From: Micromonospora purpureochromogenes
GTDB lineage: Bacteria > Actinomycetota > Actinomycetes > Mycobacteriales > Micromonosporaceae
Length of the DNA: 64,000 bases
Direction: 5' to 3'
Assembly (NCBI RefSeq): GCF_900091515.1
Contig: NZ_LT607410.1
Coordinates: 2,666,001 to 2,730,000 of the forward strand
Position 1 is the first letter of the stretch, and every line of letters starts with the position of its first letter. The translations under genes were made by a program, and so were the position numbers. The notes under the pieces were generated by a model. It saw only the letters and a list, made by a program, of their open reading frames with translations. It made no database searches and was not told the origin of the DNA. Positions 43,368-51,600 of this stretch are shown here, in pieces.

Positions 43368-43916
43368 TCAGCGCTTGAGCGTGAAGGTGAAGTCGCCGGA
43401 GAGCTTGCCGCTCAGCCGGACTGCCGAAACGAGTTTCCCCTCCGTGATCAGTCTCTCGACCTCGGCCCGCGAAAGACCGCAACCTTCAGCGATCAGTCGC
43501 ACCGGCCGGACAGGGATCCGCGCCGCGGAGCGGACCGAGACGTCGATCACCTCGCGGTCCAGGTGATCCGATCCGCGGGTGTCGAGGCGCCAGGCGTTGT
43601 CCCAGTCGAGGGCGATGCGATTACGGCGCTGCACGACCGGATCCTGGAGCAGCTCAGCTGTCAGGCCAGGGTCGTTGTCATGCAGCCGGTCCAGCAGCTC
43701 AGGTCGTACGGAGCGCACAGTCATCCGCTCCAGGACCGTGAGCTTTGCAGTTTCCCCGCAAGCGGTACAGAGCGCGAGGAGCCAGGCGTCGATGAGCTTG
43801 TGGTTTGCGTTGACGCGAAATTTACCGCTTGCCCGGAAGCGCTCGGACGCGCACGCGTGGCAACGGCGGCGAACGAGCGGCAGGCAGGTGGGCACGACCG
43901 CCCAGTTTTTGAGCAC
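43368..43916 (-). CDS. DUF1062 family protein
   Basis: A 182-residue protein of the DUF1062 family. It has a zinc-ribbon-like CxxC pair: RRRCHACASERF near residue 20 and LCTACGETAKL near residue 52. The family pattern ASGKFRVNANHKLIDAWLLA lies between them. The C-terminal part (IAEGCGLSRAEVERLITEGK) looks like a winged or S4-like RNA/DNA-binding helix pair. The function is unknown. GTG start at 43916. GC content falls somewhat across 43.4-44.0 kb relative to the neighbours, and a transposase relic lies next to it, which is compatible with recent acquisition. Confidence 0.85.
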   Translation of the reverse strand: MLKNWAVVPTCLPLVRRRCHACASERFRASGKFRVNANHKLIDAWLLALCTACGETAKLTVLERMTVRSVRPELLDRLHDNDPGLTAELLQDPVVQRRNRIALDWDNAWRLDTRGSDHLDREVIDVSVRSAARIPVRPVRLIAEGCGLSRAEVERLITEGKLVSAVRLSGKLSGDFTFTLKR

Positions 43917-44127
43917 AGAAGTACACCGGTTTCAGTGAGAAGTCCGCAGCAAAAAGGAGCGCGGCGCACATGCGCGACGCGCGACAAATCAGCGCTCGGG
44001 AGGTCTCACAGGGTGTACAACGGCACGTCCTTGCCTAGACGAGTTGGTTCGGCTGCACGGTAATGGCGCACAGCGGCGCTGCTCCACTGGTTTTCGAGCG
44101 CCTCACCGCCAGGTTCCATCCGGCGGA

Positions 44128-44213
44128 TCATGGACGAAGCCAGAGCCAGATCGCGGCGACGGTGACGGTGCCGTGGAAGAGGTAGGCCCGCTTGTCGTAC
44201 CTCGTGGCCGGCG
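44128..44213 (-). pseudogene. C-terminal relic of an IS5-type transposase
   Basis: On the minus strand the stretch reads ATRYDKRAYLFHGTVTVAAI then WLWLRP and a stop (TGA at 44128-44130). RYDK-x(n)-F-x-G-x-V-x-VAAIxxWLR is the usual last 25 residues of IS5/IS4-type transposases in actinomycetes. An in-frame stop cuts the sequence just upstream (about 44217), so only this tail remains. The rest of 43917-44314 holds no gene I can support. Confidence 0.6.
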
Positions 44214-44314
44214 GTTACGGCGGGGGCTGGCCTTGTCGCCGCCAAGGTGATCGGGGCGGGTGCGATGATGCCCGCCGCCCAGGCGGGCGACGCGAATGTT
44301 CCGCCGGACAGGGG

Positions 44315-45037
44315 CTAGGCGTCGCGCAGCAGCGCGACCACCGCGTCGCGGGCCGTGCGCACGGCGTCCCGGGACTGATCGGTGTGGTCCAGTGCGTCGA
44401 AGCCGTGCCGGCCGTCCGGTACGTCGAGGACCCGCACGGAACGGCCACTTGCCCCCGCCGCCGAGGTGAACGCCTCGATCCCGGCCAGCACCGGCGGCAT
44501 GTCCCGACCCGCCCGGACCAGCAGGATCGGCAGGTCGCCGGCGGACGCCACGGCGTCGACCGGGTGGAACCGGGCCTCGACCTCCCAACCGGGCAGCGGC
44601 TCCAGCAGCGGATAGGTGCCGACCAGCCCGCGCAGCCACGACGGTGTGGCGCGCAGCCAGTCGCCCAGCAGCAGGCCGCCGCCGGAGAAGAACCAGAGCA
44701 CCAGCCGGTCGGCGTCGACCCGGGGATCGGCGCGGACCTGCGCGACGGCCGCCGCGACGTCCTCGGCCGCGGCCGGGAAGCCCGTCAGCTCGTCCACCCG
44801 GTAGCTGACGACCGCGGCGACGAGGCCCTGCTCGGCCAGGAGGGCGCCGTATCCGCGGTAGAGGAGCCAGTCGCGCGGGTCGGACGCGCCGGGTGGCAGC
44901 GGTGCGCCGTGGACCAGCACCACGGCGGGCCGGGGTCCGTCACCCCCCGGCAGGTGCAGGTCCACCTGGCCGTGCCGCTCGACGGGGGCGGCCGGCGGGG
45001 ACAGGACGAACGGTGTCCGGTCGAAGGGCGTCGCCAT
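44315..45037 (-). CDS. Alpha/beta-hydrolase (dienelactone hydrolase-like)
   Basis: A 240-residue soluble alpha/beta hydrolase. The oxyanion strand is AVVLVHGAPLPPG near residue 40. The nucleophile elbow is VLWFFSGGGLLLGDW near residue 117, a F-S-G-G-G variant of GxSxG. The acid and base are probably in ILLVRAGRDMPPV (Asp) and DVPDGRHGFDALDHT (His near 215). Substrate unknown; short esters or lactones are likely. The ATG is at 45037. The gene stands alone beside the transposase relic. Confidence 0.87.
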   Translation of the reverse strand: MATPFDRTPFVLSPPAAPVERHGQVDLHLPGGDGPRPAVVLVHGAPLPPGASDPRDWLLYRGYGALLAEQGLVAAVVSYRVDELTGFPAAAEDVAAAVAQVRADPRVDADRLVLWFFSGGGLLLGDWLRATPSWLRGLVGTYPLLEPLPGWEVEARFHPVDAVASAGDLPILLVRAGRDMPPVLAGIEAFTSAAGASGRSVRVLDVPDGRHGFDALDHTDQSRDAVRTARDAVVALLRDA

Positions 45038-45129
45038 GCCGGGATGGTAGCCGGGAAGCCCCTGCTCCGATGCCCCGTCGACTGTCCACTCTGGATGAAA
45101 TGGGACAGGTCGGCAGGTGGTCTGTCACC

Positions 45130-45519
45130 ATGTCGGTCATGGAGATCTGGCACAACCCGTCCTGCTCGAAGTCCACCTGCGCCCGCACCACCCTCGACGA
45201 GGCGCGCGTGCCGTACCGGCTGCGGGCGTACCTGGAGCAGCCGCCGAGCGCGGCCGAGCTGACCGAGGTGCTGCGCCGGCTCGAGGCGCGCGCCTGGGAC
45301 ATCTGCCGCACCGGGGAACCGGCCGCGGTGGCGCGGGGCATGGCCGACTGGCCCCGCGACGACGCCAGCGAGCCCCGCTGGATCGAGGCGATGGTGGCGC
45401 ATCCGGAGCTCATCCAGCGGCCGATCCTGCTGCTCGACGACGGGAGCGCGGTGCTCGGGCGTACCCCCGGAGCGCTCGACGAGGCGCTGCGCCGCGCCGG
45501 GGCCGAGCCCGAGCGCTGA
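45130..45519 (+). CDS. arsC: ArsC/Spx-family thioredoxin-fold protein (arsenate reductase-like)
   Basis: A 129-residue ArsC-fold protein. The N-terminal loop EIWHNPSCSKSTCARTTLDE has the catalytic cysteine (NPSCSKS) and a second cysteine four residues later. A middle Arg segment (LIQRPILLLDDGSAVLGRTP) matches ArsC, where IxRPxxxx binds arsenate. Glutaredoxin-linked arsenate reduction is the family reaction; YffB-like or Spx-like roles cannot be excluded, and no ars genes are near. ATG 45130 chosen; ATG 45139 is possible. Confidence 0.85.
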   Translation: MSVMEIWHNPSCSKSTCARTTLDEARVPYRLRAYLEQPPSAAELTEVLRRLEARAWDICRTGEPAAVARGMADWPRDDASEPRWIEAMVAHPELIQRPILLLDDGSAVLGRTPGALDEALRRAGAEPER

Positions 45520-45534
45520 GCCGCGCCCGCCGGG

Positions 45535-45726
45535 TCAGGCCTGCTCGCCGGCCGGCGAGCCGTTCCCCGCGGCCTGCGCGTGCCGCTCGCGCAGCCGGTC
45601 CCGGATCTCCTCCGGCGTGTACGACCGGCGGCGCCGCTCGGCGCGGGCGATGACCACGCCGGACGCCGCGACGCCGGCCAGGCCGGCCAGACCGAGTACC
45701 TTCCACCACCGCATCCGTTGCCCCAT
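45535..45726 (-). CDS. Small single-pass membrane protein, unknown
   Basis: A 63-residue protein: a short basic start (MGQRMRWWK), one hydrophobic helix (VLGLAGLAGVAASGVVIA), then a charged tail (RAERRRRSYTPEEIRDRLRE). The pattern places the tail in the cytoplasm. I do not recognise a named family. Start ATG 45726 or 45714. It is convergent with arsC (15-base gap) and divergent from the papain-fold gene (19-base gap), so the control region must be very compact. Confidence 0.65.
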   Translation of the reverse strand: MGQRMRWWKVLGLAGLAGVAASGVVIARAERRRRSYTPEEIRDRLRERHAQAAGNGSPAGEQA

Positions 45727-45745
45727 CGGCCTAGGGTAGACGCTC

Positions 45746-46402
45746 ATGAGCATCAGCCTGGACGAGGCCGTCGACCTGACCCGTACCGGAGACGTGTGGG
45801 TGTTCCGTGGCCGGAGCGTGCCCGACCGCGCCATCCAGCTCACCACGAACAGCCCGGTCAACCACGTCGGCATGGCCGTGGTGCTGGACGACATGCCGCC
45901 CCTGATGTGGCACGCCGAGCTGGGCCGCTCGCTGCCGGACATGTGGACCGGCAGCCACCAGCGCGGCGTGCAGCTGCACGACCTGCGCGACGCGGTCTGC
46001 GTCTGGGCCAACCGGTACGGGCAGCGGGCCTGGCTGCGCCAGCTCGACCCGCCGGCCGACGCGGCGATGGAGCAGGCGGTGTTGCGTACCGTCGCCCGGC
46101 TCGACGGCACGCCCTTCCCCTCCACCGCCCAGCTCGCCTGGCGCTGGGCGCGGGGTCGCGTGCCGCAGGTGCGGCTGCCGGGCCGCCGGGACCGCTCCGG
46201 CGTGCTGGCAGGGGACCGGGCGCTGGAGACGGCGTACTGCGCCGAGGTGGTGGCGGTGACCTACGAGGCGATGGGGCTGCTGCCGGCCGGCCGCCGTCCG
46301 AACTGGTACGACCCGGGTCGGTTCTGGAGCGGCGACGACCTCGACCTGGCCGGCCAGGCCAAGCTCGGCGCCGAGATCGAGGTGCACATCCCGCCGCGCT
46401 GA
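45746..46402 (+). CDS. Permuted NlpC/P60 (YiiX/DUF830-like) papain-fold protein
   Basis: A 218-residue cytosolic protein, no signal peptide. The order of conserved residues is that of circularly permuted papain-fold hydrolases: His first, in NSPVNHVGMAVVLDD near residue 39, and Cys later, in ALETAYCAEVVAVTYEAMGL near residue 170. A WHAELGRSLPDMW segment supplies another conserved His. Such enzymes hydrolyse peptide or amide bonds or lipids. The lack of export suggests an intracellular substrate, unlike cell-wall NlpC/P60 enzymes. Function unknown. Confidence 0.72.
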   Translation: MSISLDEAVDLTRTGDVWVFRGRSVPDRAIQLTTNSPVNHVGMAVVLDDMPPLMWHAELGRSLPDMWTGSHQRGVQLHDLRDAVCVWANRYGQRAWLRQLDPPADAAMEQAVLRTVARLDGTPFPSTAQLAWRWARGRVPQVRLPGRRDRSGVLAGDRALETAYCAEVVAVTYEAMGLLPAGRRPNWYDPGRFWSGDDLDLAGQAKLGAEIEVHIPPR

Positions 46403-46421
46403 GGTTTGCCGGCGCCCGCCG

Positions 46422-46829
46422 GTGGCAATTGGTGACGCCGTGAGAGCCTCCACCGATCTCGACACGCTGACCGACTTCTTCGACCGGTACGGCGTGGCGC
46501 TCACCGCCGGCGACGTACCTGCCCTCGCCGGCTGCTACGCCCTGCCCGGGTTGGTGGTCGCCGACACCTACAGCTTCTCCTTCAGCACGCTGGCCGCCGT
46601 CGCGCTCTCCTTCGTCGGCGCCGCCCCGGACTACCAGGAACGGGAGCTGGTCGCGGCGAACGCGCTGATCGAGGACGTGCAGCCGGTCTCCGCGCTGCTG
46701 ACCATGGTCGCCGTCGAGTGGGAGTTCCTGGACAGCCAGGGCCGGGCGGTGCCGGGCCAGCGGTACCGCTACCTGCTGCGCACCACCGAGGACGGTCCGG
46801 TCATCTGCACCGTCATCCGCGTCGCGTGA
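46422..46829 (+). CDS. NTF2-like (SnoaL fold) protein
   Basis: A 135-residue single-domain protein with the cone-shaped NTF2-like pattern: a long N-terminal helix (LTDFFDRYGVALTAGDVPAL), then strands including LVVADTYSFSFSTLAAVALS and a final sheet (AVEWEFLDSQGRAVPGQRYR, YLLRTTEDGPVICTVIRVA). These domains bind or convert small ligands in many contexts, so the role is open. GTG 46422 or GTG 46440 may be the start. It follows the papain-fold gene by 19 bases and is probably cotranscribed with it. Confidence 0.72.
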   Translation: MAIGDAVRASTDLDTLTDFFDRYGVALTAGDVPALAGCYALPGLVVADTYSFSFSTLAAVALSFVGAAPDYQERELVAANALIEDVQPVSALLTMVAVEWEFLDSQGRAVPGQRYRYLLRTTEDGPVICTVIRVA

Positions 46830-47021
46830 CGAGAAGCTTTCGGGCCACCGTTCGGTGGGTGGTGTCACTGCGGGGGCTGACCTGACCGGACCCGAACCGG
46901 TCTCGTGCGGCCAGCCGTTTTCCGACCCGTACCAGCCGGACGGACCGTACCGGGCGGCCCCTCTGCTATCCGACATCTTTGCTGGCTAGGCTGGCGCGTC
47001 TGCTCCGACAAGGGGGACCTC

Positions 47022-47690
47022 ATGTCCGACCACTCGGCCCCACGGCCCGAGGCGCGATCTGCACCCGCCGTGCTGGCGTCGATGCCGTGGATCGTCGTGC
47101 TGCTCGGCGTCGGTCTGCTCGCCGTCCTGCTGGTGTTCGCCCTGCTCTCCTTCCGCGGACCGGAGCAGCCGCCGGCGCCCGAGCCGGCGCCGCCGATGTA
47201 CCTGCCGAGGATGCCCTCCGTGACGTCGTCCGTGACGCCGCCCGGCGACGCCCCGCTGGTCGCCGTGGACGCCACCCCGTCGGGGACGGCCAGCGGCACC
47301 CCGTCGCCGCGGGCCAGCACCCACCGGCCGACCGCGACGCCGACCACCCGCGCACCGGCCGCCGCCTCCGGCCGGGTGAGCGCGGACTACCAGGCCACCT
47401 CCAGCGATCGGGACTCGTTCTCCGCCCGGCTGACGGTGCGCAACACCACCGGCGGGGCCCGCGAGTGGCGGGTGGAGCTGCTGTTCACGGGCAACGTCAA
47501 GTCGATCCGGGCGTCGTCGGACTCGGGGCTGTCGGTGCGTACCAAGGGCACTGGCTGGTTCGTGCTGACCGGTACCAGGCCCCTTCCGGCGGGGGAGAGC
47601 GCTGTGGTCTCCATGACGTTCGGCCGGACCGGCACCGGTGACCAGCCGGGCCAGTGCACCGTCAACGGGGCCGACTGCACCATCGGCTGA
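47022..47690 (+). CDS. Membrane-anchored CBM2-like protein (first of a pair)
   Basis: A 222-residue protein. One transmembrane helix (residues 21-43, MPWIVVLLGVGLLAVLLVF) is followed by a Pro/Thr/Ser-rich linker of about 70 residues and a C-terminal domain like a type 2 carbohydrate-binding module: DYQATSSDRDSFSARLTVRN with the closing QCTVNGADCTIG. The usual surface tryptophans of CBM2 are mostly missing, so binding may be lost or altered. ATG 47022 follows AGGGGGACC. A paralogue of the same layout follows 108 bases later. Confidence 0.75.
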   Translation: MSDHSAPRPEARSAPAVLASMPWIVVLLGVGLLAVLLVFALLSFRGPEQPPAPEPAPPMYLPRMPSVTSSVTPPGDAPLVAVDATPSGTASGTPSPRASTHRPTATPTTRAPAAASGRVSADYQATSSDRDSFSARLTVRNTTGGAREWRVELLFTGNVKSIRASSDSGLSVRTKGTGWFVLTGTRPLPAGESAVVSMTFGRTGTGDQPGQCTVNGADCTIG

Positions 47691-47798
47691 GCGCCGGGCG
47701 CAGGTCGTACGGTCCGGGTGCTGTCGGGTCGTGTCGTGCACTGTCCGAAATGGCCGAAGGTGGCTACGCTCTCCGGACGGCACCGAGGAGGAAGCGGT

Positions 47799-48488
47799 AT
47801 GTCCGGTACGCGTCGTCGCGCGCCCCGGGGCGCCACCGCGCTCGCCTCGTCGCCGTGGGTCGTGGTGGCCACCGGGGTCGTGGTGATGGTGATACTGCTG
47901 GTCGTCGCGTTGACCGCGTCCCGCAGCCGCGAGCCGGGAACCGGTGCCCGCCCCGGTGACCTGCCCGCGACCGTGGCGCTACCGGACCTGCCATCGGAGT
48001 CGCCGTCGCAAGCGGCGGTCGCGCTGCCCGCTCCGGTGGTCCCGGGGCTCTCCCCGCGCCGCAGCGACCCGCCGGTTCCGACGCCCGACGGGGGCCCCGC
48101 ATCCGCCGCCGGGGGCGCGGGCGCGCAGCCCGGACCGGTCCCGTCGCCGCCGGCCCCGCCCCCGTCGCCGGTCACCGGGCGGTACCGGGTGATGGAGGCC
48201 TTCGACGGCGGCTTCATCGGCGAGGTGCTGCTCGCCAACGCCGCAGCCCGTCCCCGCCCCTGGACGGTGCGCCTGGTGCCGCCGGCCGGCAGCCGCCTGG
48301 TCACCTCCTGGGTGGAGGGTGCGCCGCAGGGCAGCGCCCGGATGTCGGACGGCGTCTTCACGTACACCAGCGGGGTGGACCTCGACGGTGGTGCGTCCGT
48401 GCCGCTGCGGTTCCACATCGAACACAACGGCGGCGACATCCGCCCGAGCGGGTGCACGGTCGACGGCACCGCCTGCGCCGGGCTCTGA
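47799..48488 (+). CDS. Membrane-anchored CBM2-like protein (second of a pair)
   Basis: A 229-residue paralogue of the preceding gene: a transmembrane helix at 19-41 (PWVVVATGVVVMVILLVVAL), a long Pro/Ser/Ala-rich linker, and a CBM2-like domain (GRYRVMEAFDGGFIGEVLLA, closing GCTVDGTACAGL). It keeps the GGFIGEVLLAN form closer to true CBM2. ATG 47799 follows GAGGAGGAAGC. Position just before the pullulanase gene suggests a surface role in polysaccharide contact, but cotranscription is not shown: a 150-base gap with its own promoter-like region lies between. Confidence 0.75.
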   Translation: MSGTRRRAPRGATALASSPWVVVATGVVVMVILLVVALTASRSREPGTGARPGDLPATVALPDLPSESPSQAAVALPAPVVPGLSPRRSDPPVPTPDGGPASAAGGAGAQPGPVPSPPAPPPSPVTGRYRVMEAFDGGFIGEVLLANAAARPRPWTVRLVPPAGSRLVTSWVEGAPQGSARMSDGVFTYTSGVDLDGGASVPLRFHIEHNGGDIRPSGCTVDGTACAGL

Positions 48489-48566
48489 TCCCACCCTCCT
48501 CCACACCTCTCGGGCGGCCGTAACGACGGCAGGTTCCGCAAGACCGCTGCTTTGTTACGACTCGGT

Positions 48567-48584
48567 TTGCAAGGTATTGCAGAA
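48567..48584. promoter_or_regulatory. Candidate MalR-type operator before pulA
   Basis: TTGCAAGGTATTGCAGAA contains two TTGCA half-sites 10 bases apart, followed by TTTCGGCAAGAG and a possible -10 TAGCGT at about 48599-48604. TTGCA-type direct repeats are typical of MalR (LacI-family) control of maltose/amylase genes in Streptomyces. This is inference from motif and context. Confidence 0.4.
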
Positions 48585-48638
48585 TGTTTCGGCAAGAGCT
48601 AGCGTGCGGGCGAATCAGCGACCAGAGGAAGGCCGTCG

Positions 48639-51600
48639 ATGAAACCCCCGCCGATATCTCGCAAGGCACTGCTCGCCTTGGTCTCCACCCTCACCCTCGC
48701 CCTCGTCGGCGTCCCGGTCGCCGTCAACCAGCTCGGCGCGGACGCCACCGACCGGACGCCCACCGTCGACACCCTGGCCGCGGCCGGCGCCGCCCAGTGG
48801 GGCGCCGAGCCCTCGACCGAGGCCCTGCTGAAGGCCGGCGCCGGCACGGGACGCGCCGAGCAGTTCTACTTCGTCCTGCCGGACCGGTTCGCCAACGGCG
48901 ACAAGCGCAACGACGCCGGCGGGCTCACCGGCGACCGCCTGCGCACCGGGCTGGACCCGAAGGACAAGGGCTTCTACCACGGTGGCGACCTCAAGGGCGT
49001 CATCGACAAGCTGGACTACATCCAGGGCCTGGGGACGACCGCCATCTGGCTCGCGCCGATCTTCAAGAACCGCCCCGTGCAGGGCAGCGGCGCGGACGTC
49101 TCGGCCGGCTACCACGGCTACTGGATCACCGACTTCACCCAGGTCGACCCGCACTTCGGCACCAACGAGGAGATGCGGAAGCTGGTCAAGCTCGCCCACC
49201 AGCGCGACATCAAGGTCTACCTTGACGTCATCGTCAACCACACCGCCGATGTCATCAAGTACGGCGAGGACAAGTACGCGTACGTCGACAAGAAGACCTC
49301 GCCGTACACCGACGCGCAGGGGCGCGCCTTCGAGGACCGCAACTACGCCGACGGCACCCGGGACTTCCCGACGGTCACCGCGGACGCGGGCCCGTACACC
49401 CCGACCTTCGCCACCCCTGCCGACGCCAAGGTGAAGGTGCCGGCCTGGCTGAACGACCCGACGATGTACCACAACCGGGGTGACTCGACCTTCGGCGGCG
49501 AGGACAGCGAGTACGGCGACTTCTTCGGCCTGGACGACCTGTGGACCGAGCGTCCCGAGGTGGTGCGGGGCCTGACCAAGGCCTACGGCGACTGGATCGC
49601 CAGCACCGACGTCGACGGCTTCCGGCTCGACACCGTCAAGCACGTCAACCTCGACTTCTGGCCGCAGTTCAGCCGGGGCATCAAGCGGGCCGCCGACGCC
49701 GCCGGCAAGAAGGACTTCTTCATGTTCGGCGAGGTCTACAGCGCCGACCAGGAGATCACCTCGACCTACGTGCGGCGCGGTGGCCTACCGGCCACCCTGG
49801 ACTTCTCCTTCCAGGAGGCCGCGCGCGGCTACACCGCCGCCGACGGCTCCGCCAAGGCCCTCGCCGACGTGTACGCCCGCGACGACCTGTACGCCGCCCG
49901 GGACACCGGCGCCAACCGGCTGACCACCTTCCTCGGCAACCACGACATGGGCCGGATCGGCTCCTTCATCGCCGCCTCCGGCGGTGACGACGCCACCCAG
50001 CTGCGCCGCGACCAGCTCGCTCACCAGCTGATGTTCCTCACCCGCGGCCAGCCGGTCGTGTACTCCGGCGACGAGCAGGGCTTCACCGGCCCCGGCGGCG
50101 ACAAGGACGCCCGGCAGGACATGTTCGCCACCAAGGTGGCGGACTACCTCGACGACGACCTGATCGGCACCGCCCGCACCCACGCCGACGACCAGTACGA
50201 CACCGGCCACCCGCTCTACCGGACCATCGCCGAGCTGGGCACGCTGCGCCAGGCCCACCCGGCGCTGCGCGACGGCATCCAGGTCACCCGGTACGCGGCC
50301 GACGGCGCCGGCGTCTTCGCCTTCTCCCGGATCGCCCCGGCCGACCGCACCGAGTACGTGGTGGCCGTGAACAACGCCACCACCACGCAGCCGGTCTCCG
50401 TCGACACCTGGTCCGCCGGCACCGCCTTCACCGGCGTCTACGGTGGCGCGGGCACCGCCACCGCCGGCGCGGACGGCAAGCTCAGCCTGACCGTGCCGCC
50501 GATGGCGGCCGTGGTGCTCAAGGCCGGTCGGCCCATCCCCCAGGCCGCCGCCGCGCCGAGCATCACCCTCACCGCGCCCGGCGCCGACCCGGTCGCCACC
50601 CGGGCCGCGGTCACCGCCCAGGTCACCGGCGATCCGCTGGCCACCGTCACCTTCGCCGCCCGGGTGCCCGGCGGCAGGTGGACGCTGCTGGGCAGCGCGC
50701 ACACCGCCCCGTACACCGTCCACCACGACCTGACCGGCCTGCCCGGCGGGACGAAGGTCGAGTACAAGGCCGTCGTCCGCGACGGCAAGGGGCGGACCGC
50801 CGGCACCCACGCCAACGGCGTGGTCGGCACCCCGGCGCAGAGCGCCGCCCGGGACTGGGCGGTGGTGCACTACCAGCGCCCGGCGGGCGGGTACGACGAC
50901 TGGGGCCTCTACACCTGGGGTGACATCGACCCGGCGTACGCCACCGAGTGGCCCAAGGGGCAGCCGTTCGCCGGTGAGGACTCCTACGGCCGGTTCGCCT
51001 GGGTCAAGCTCAAGCCGGGCGCGAAGTCGGTCGGCTTCCTGGTCGTCGACAAGAACGGCAACAAGGACGTCGCGAACGACCGCACCATCGACGTGACGCA
51101 GACCGGCGAGGTCTGGGTCAAGCAGGGCGACCCGACGCTCTACCCGACCCGGCAGGCCGCCACCGGCGAGCCCGACCCGGCGGTCGACGAGAGCACCGCG
51201 GTCATCCACTGGCGCAAGGCCGACAACGACTACGCCGGCTGGGGGCTGCACCTCTGGGACGGCGCCGCCAACCCGACCGACTGGTCCAACCCGCTCAAGC
51301 CGGAGAGGATCGACGCCTACGGGGCGGTCTTCCGGGTGCCGCTGGCCGCCGGCGCGACCGGGCTGAACTACATCATCCACTCCGGCGACACCAAGGATCA
51401 GCCCGACGACCAGCGACTGGACTTCGCCAGCGCCGGGCGTGAGGTCTGGCTGCTCGCCGGGGTGAAGGGCCGGCTGCTGCCGCCCAGCTCCTCCGGTCCC
51501 GCGAGGGACCTGGACATCAGCAAGCAGAAGGCGCACTGGATCGACCGGTCCACCGTCGCGTGGCTGACCGGTCCGACCGACGGCAAGCAGTACGCCCTGG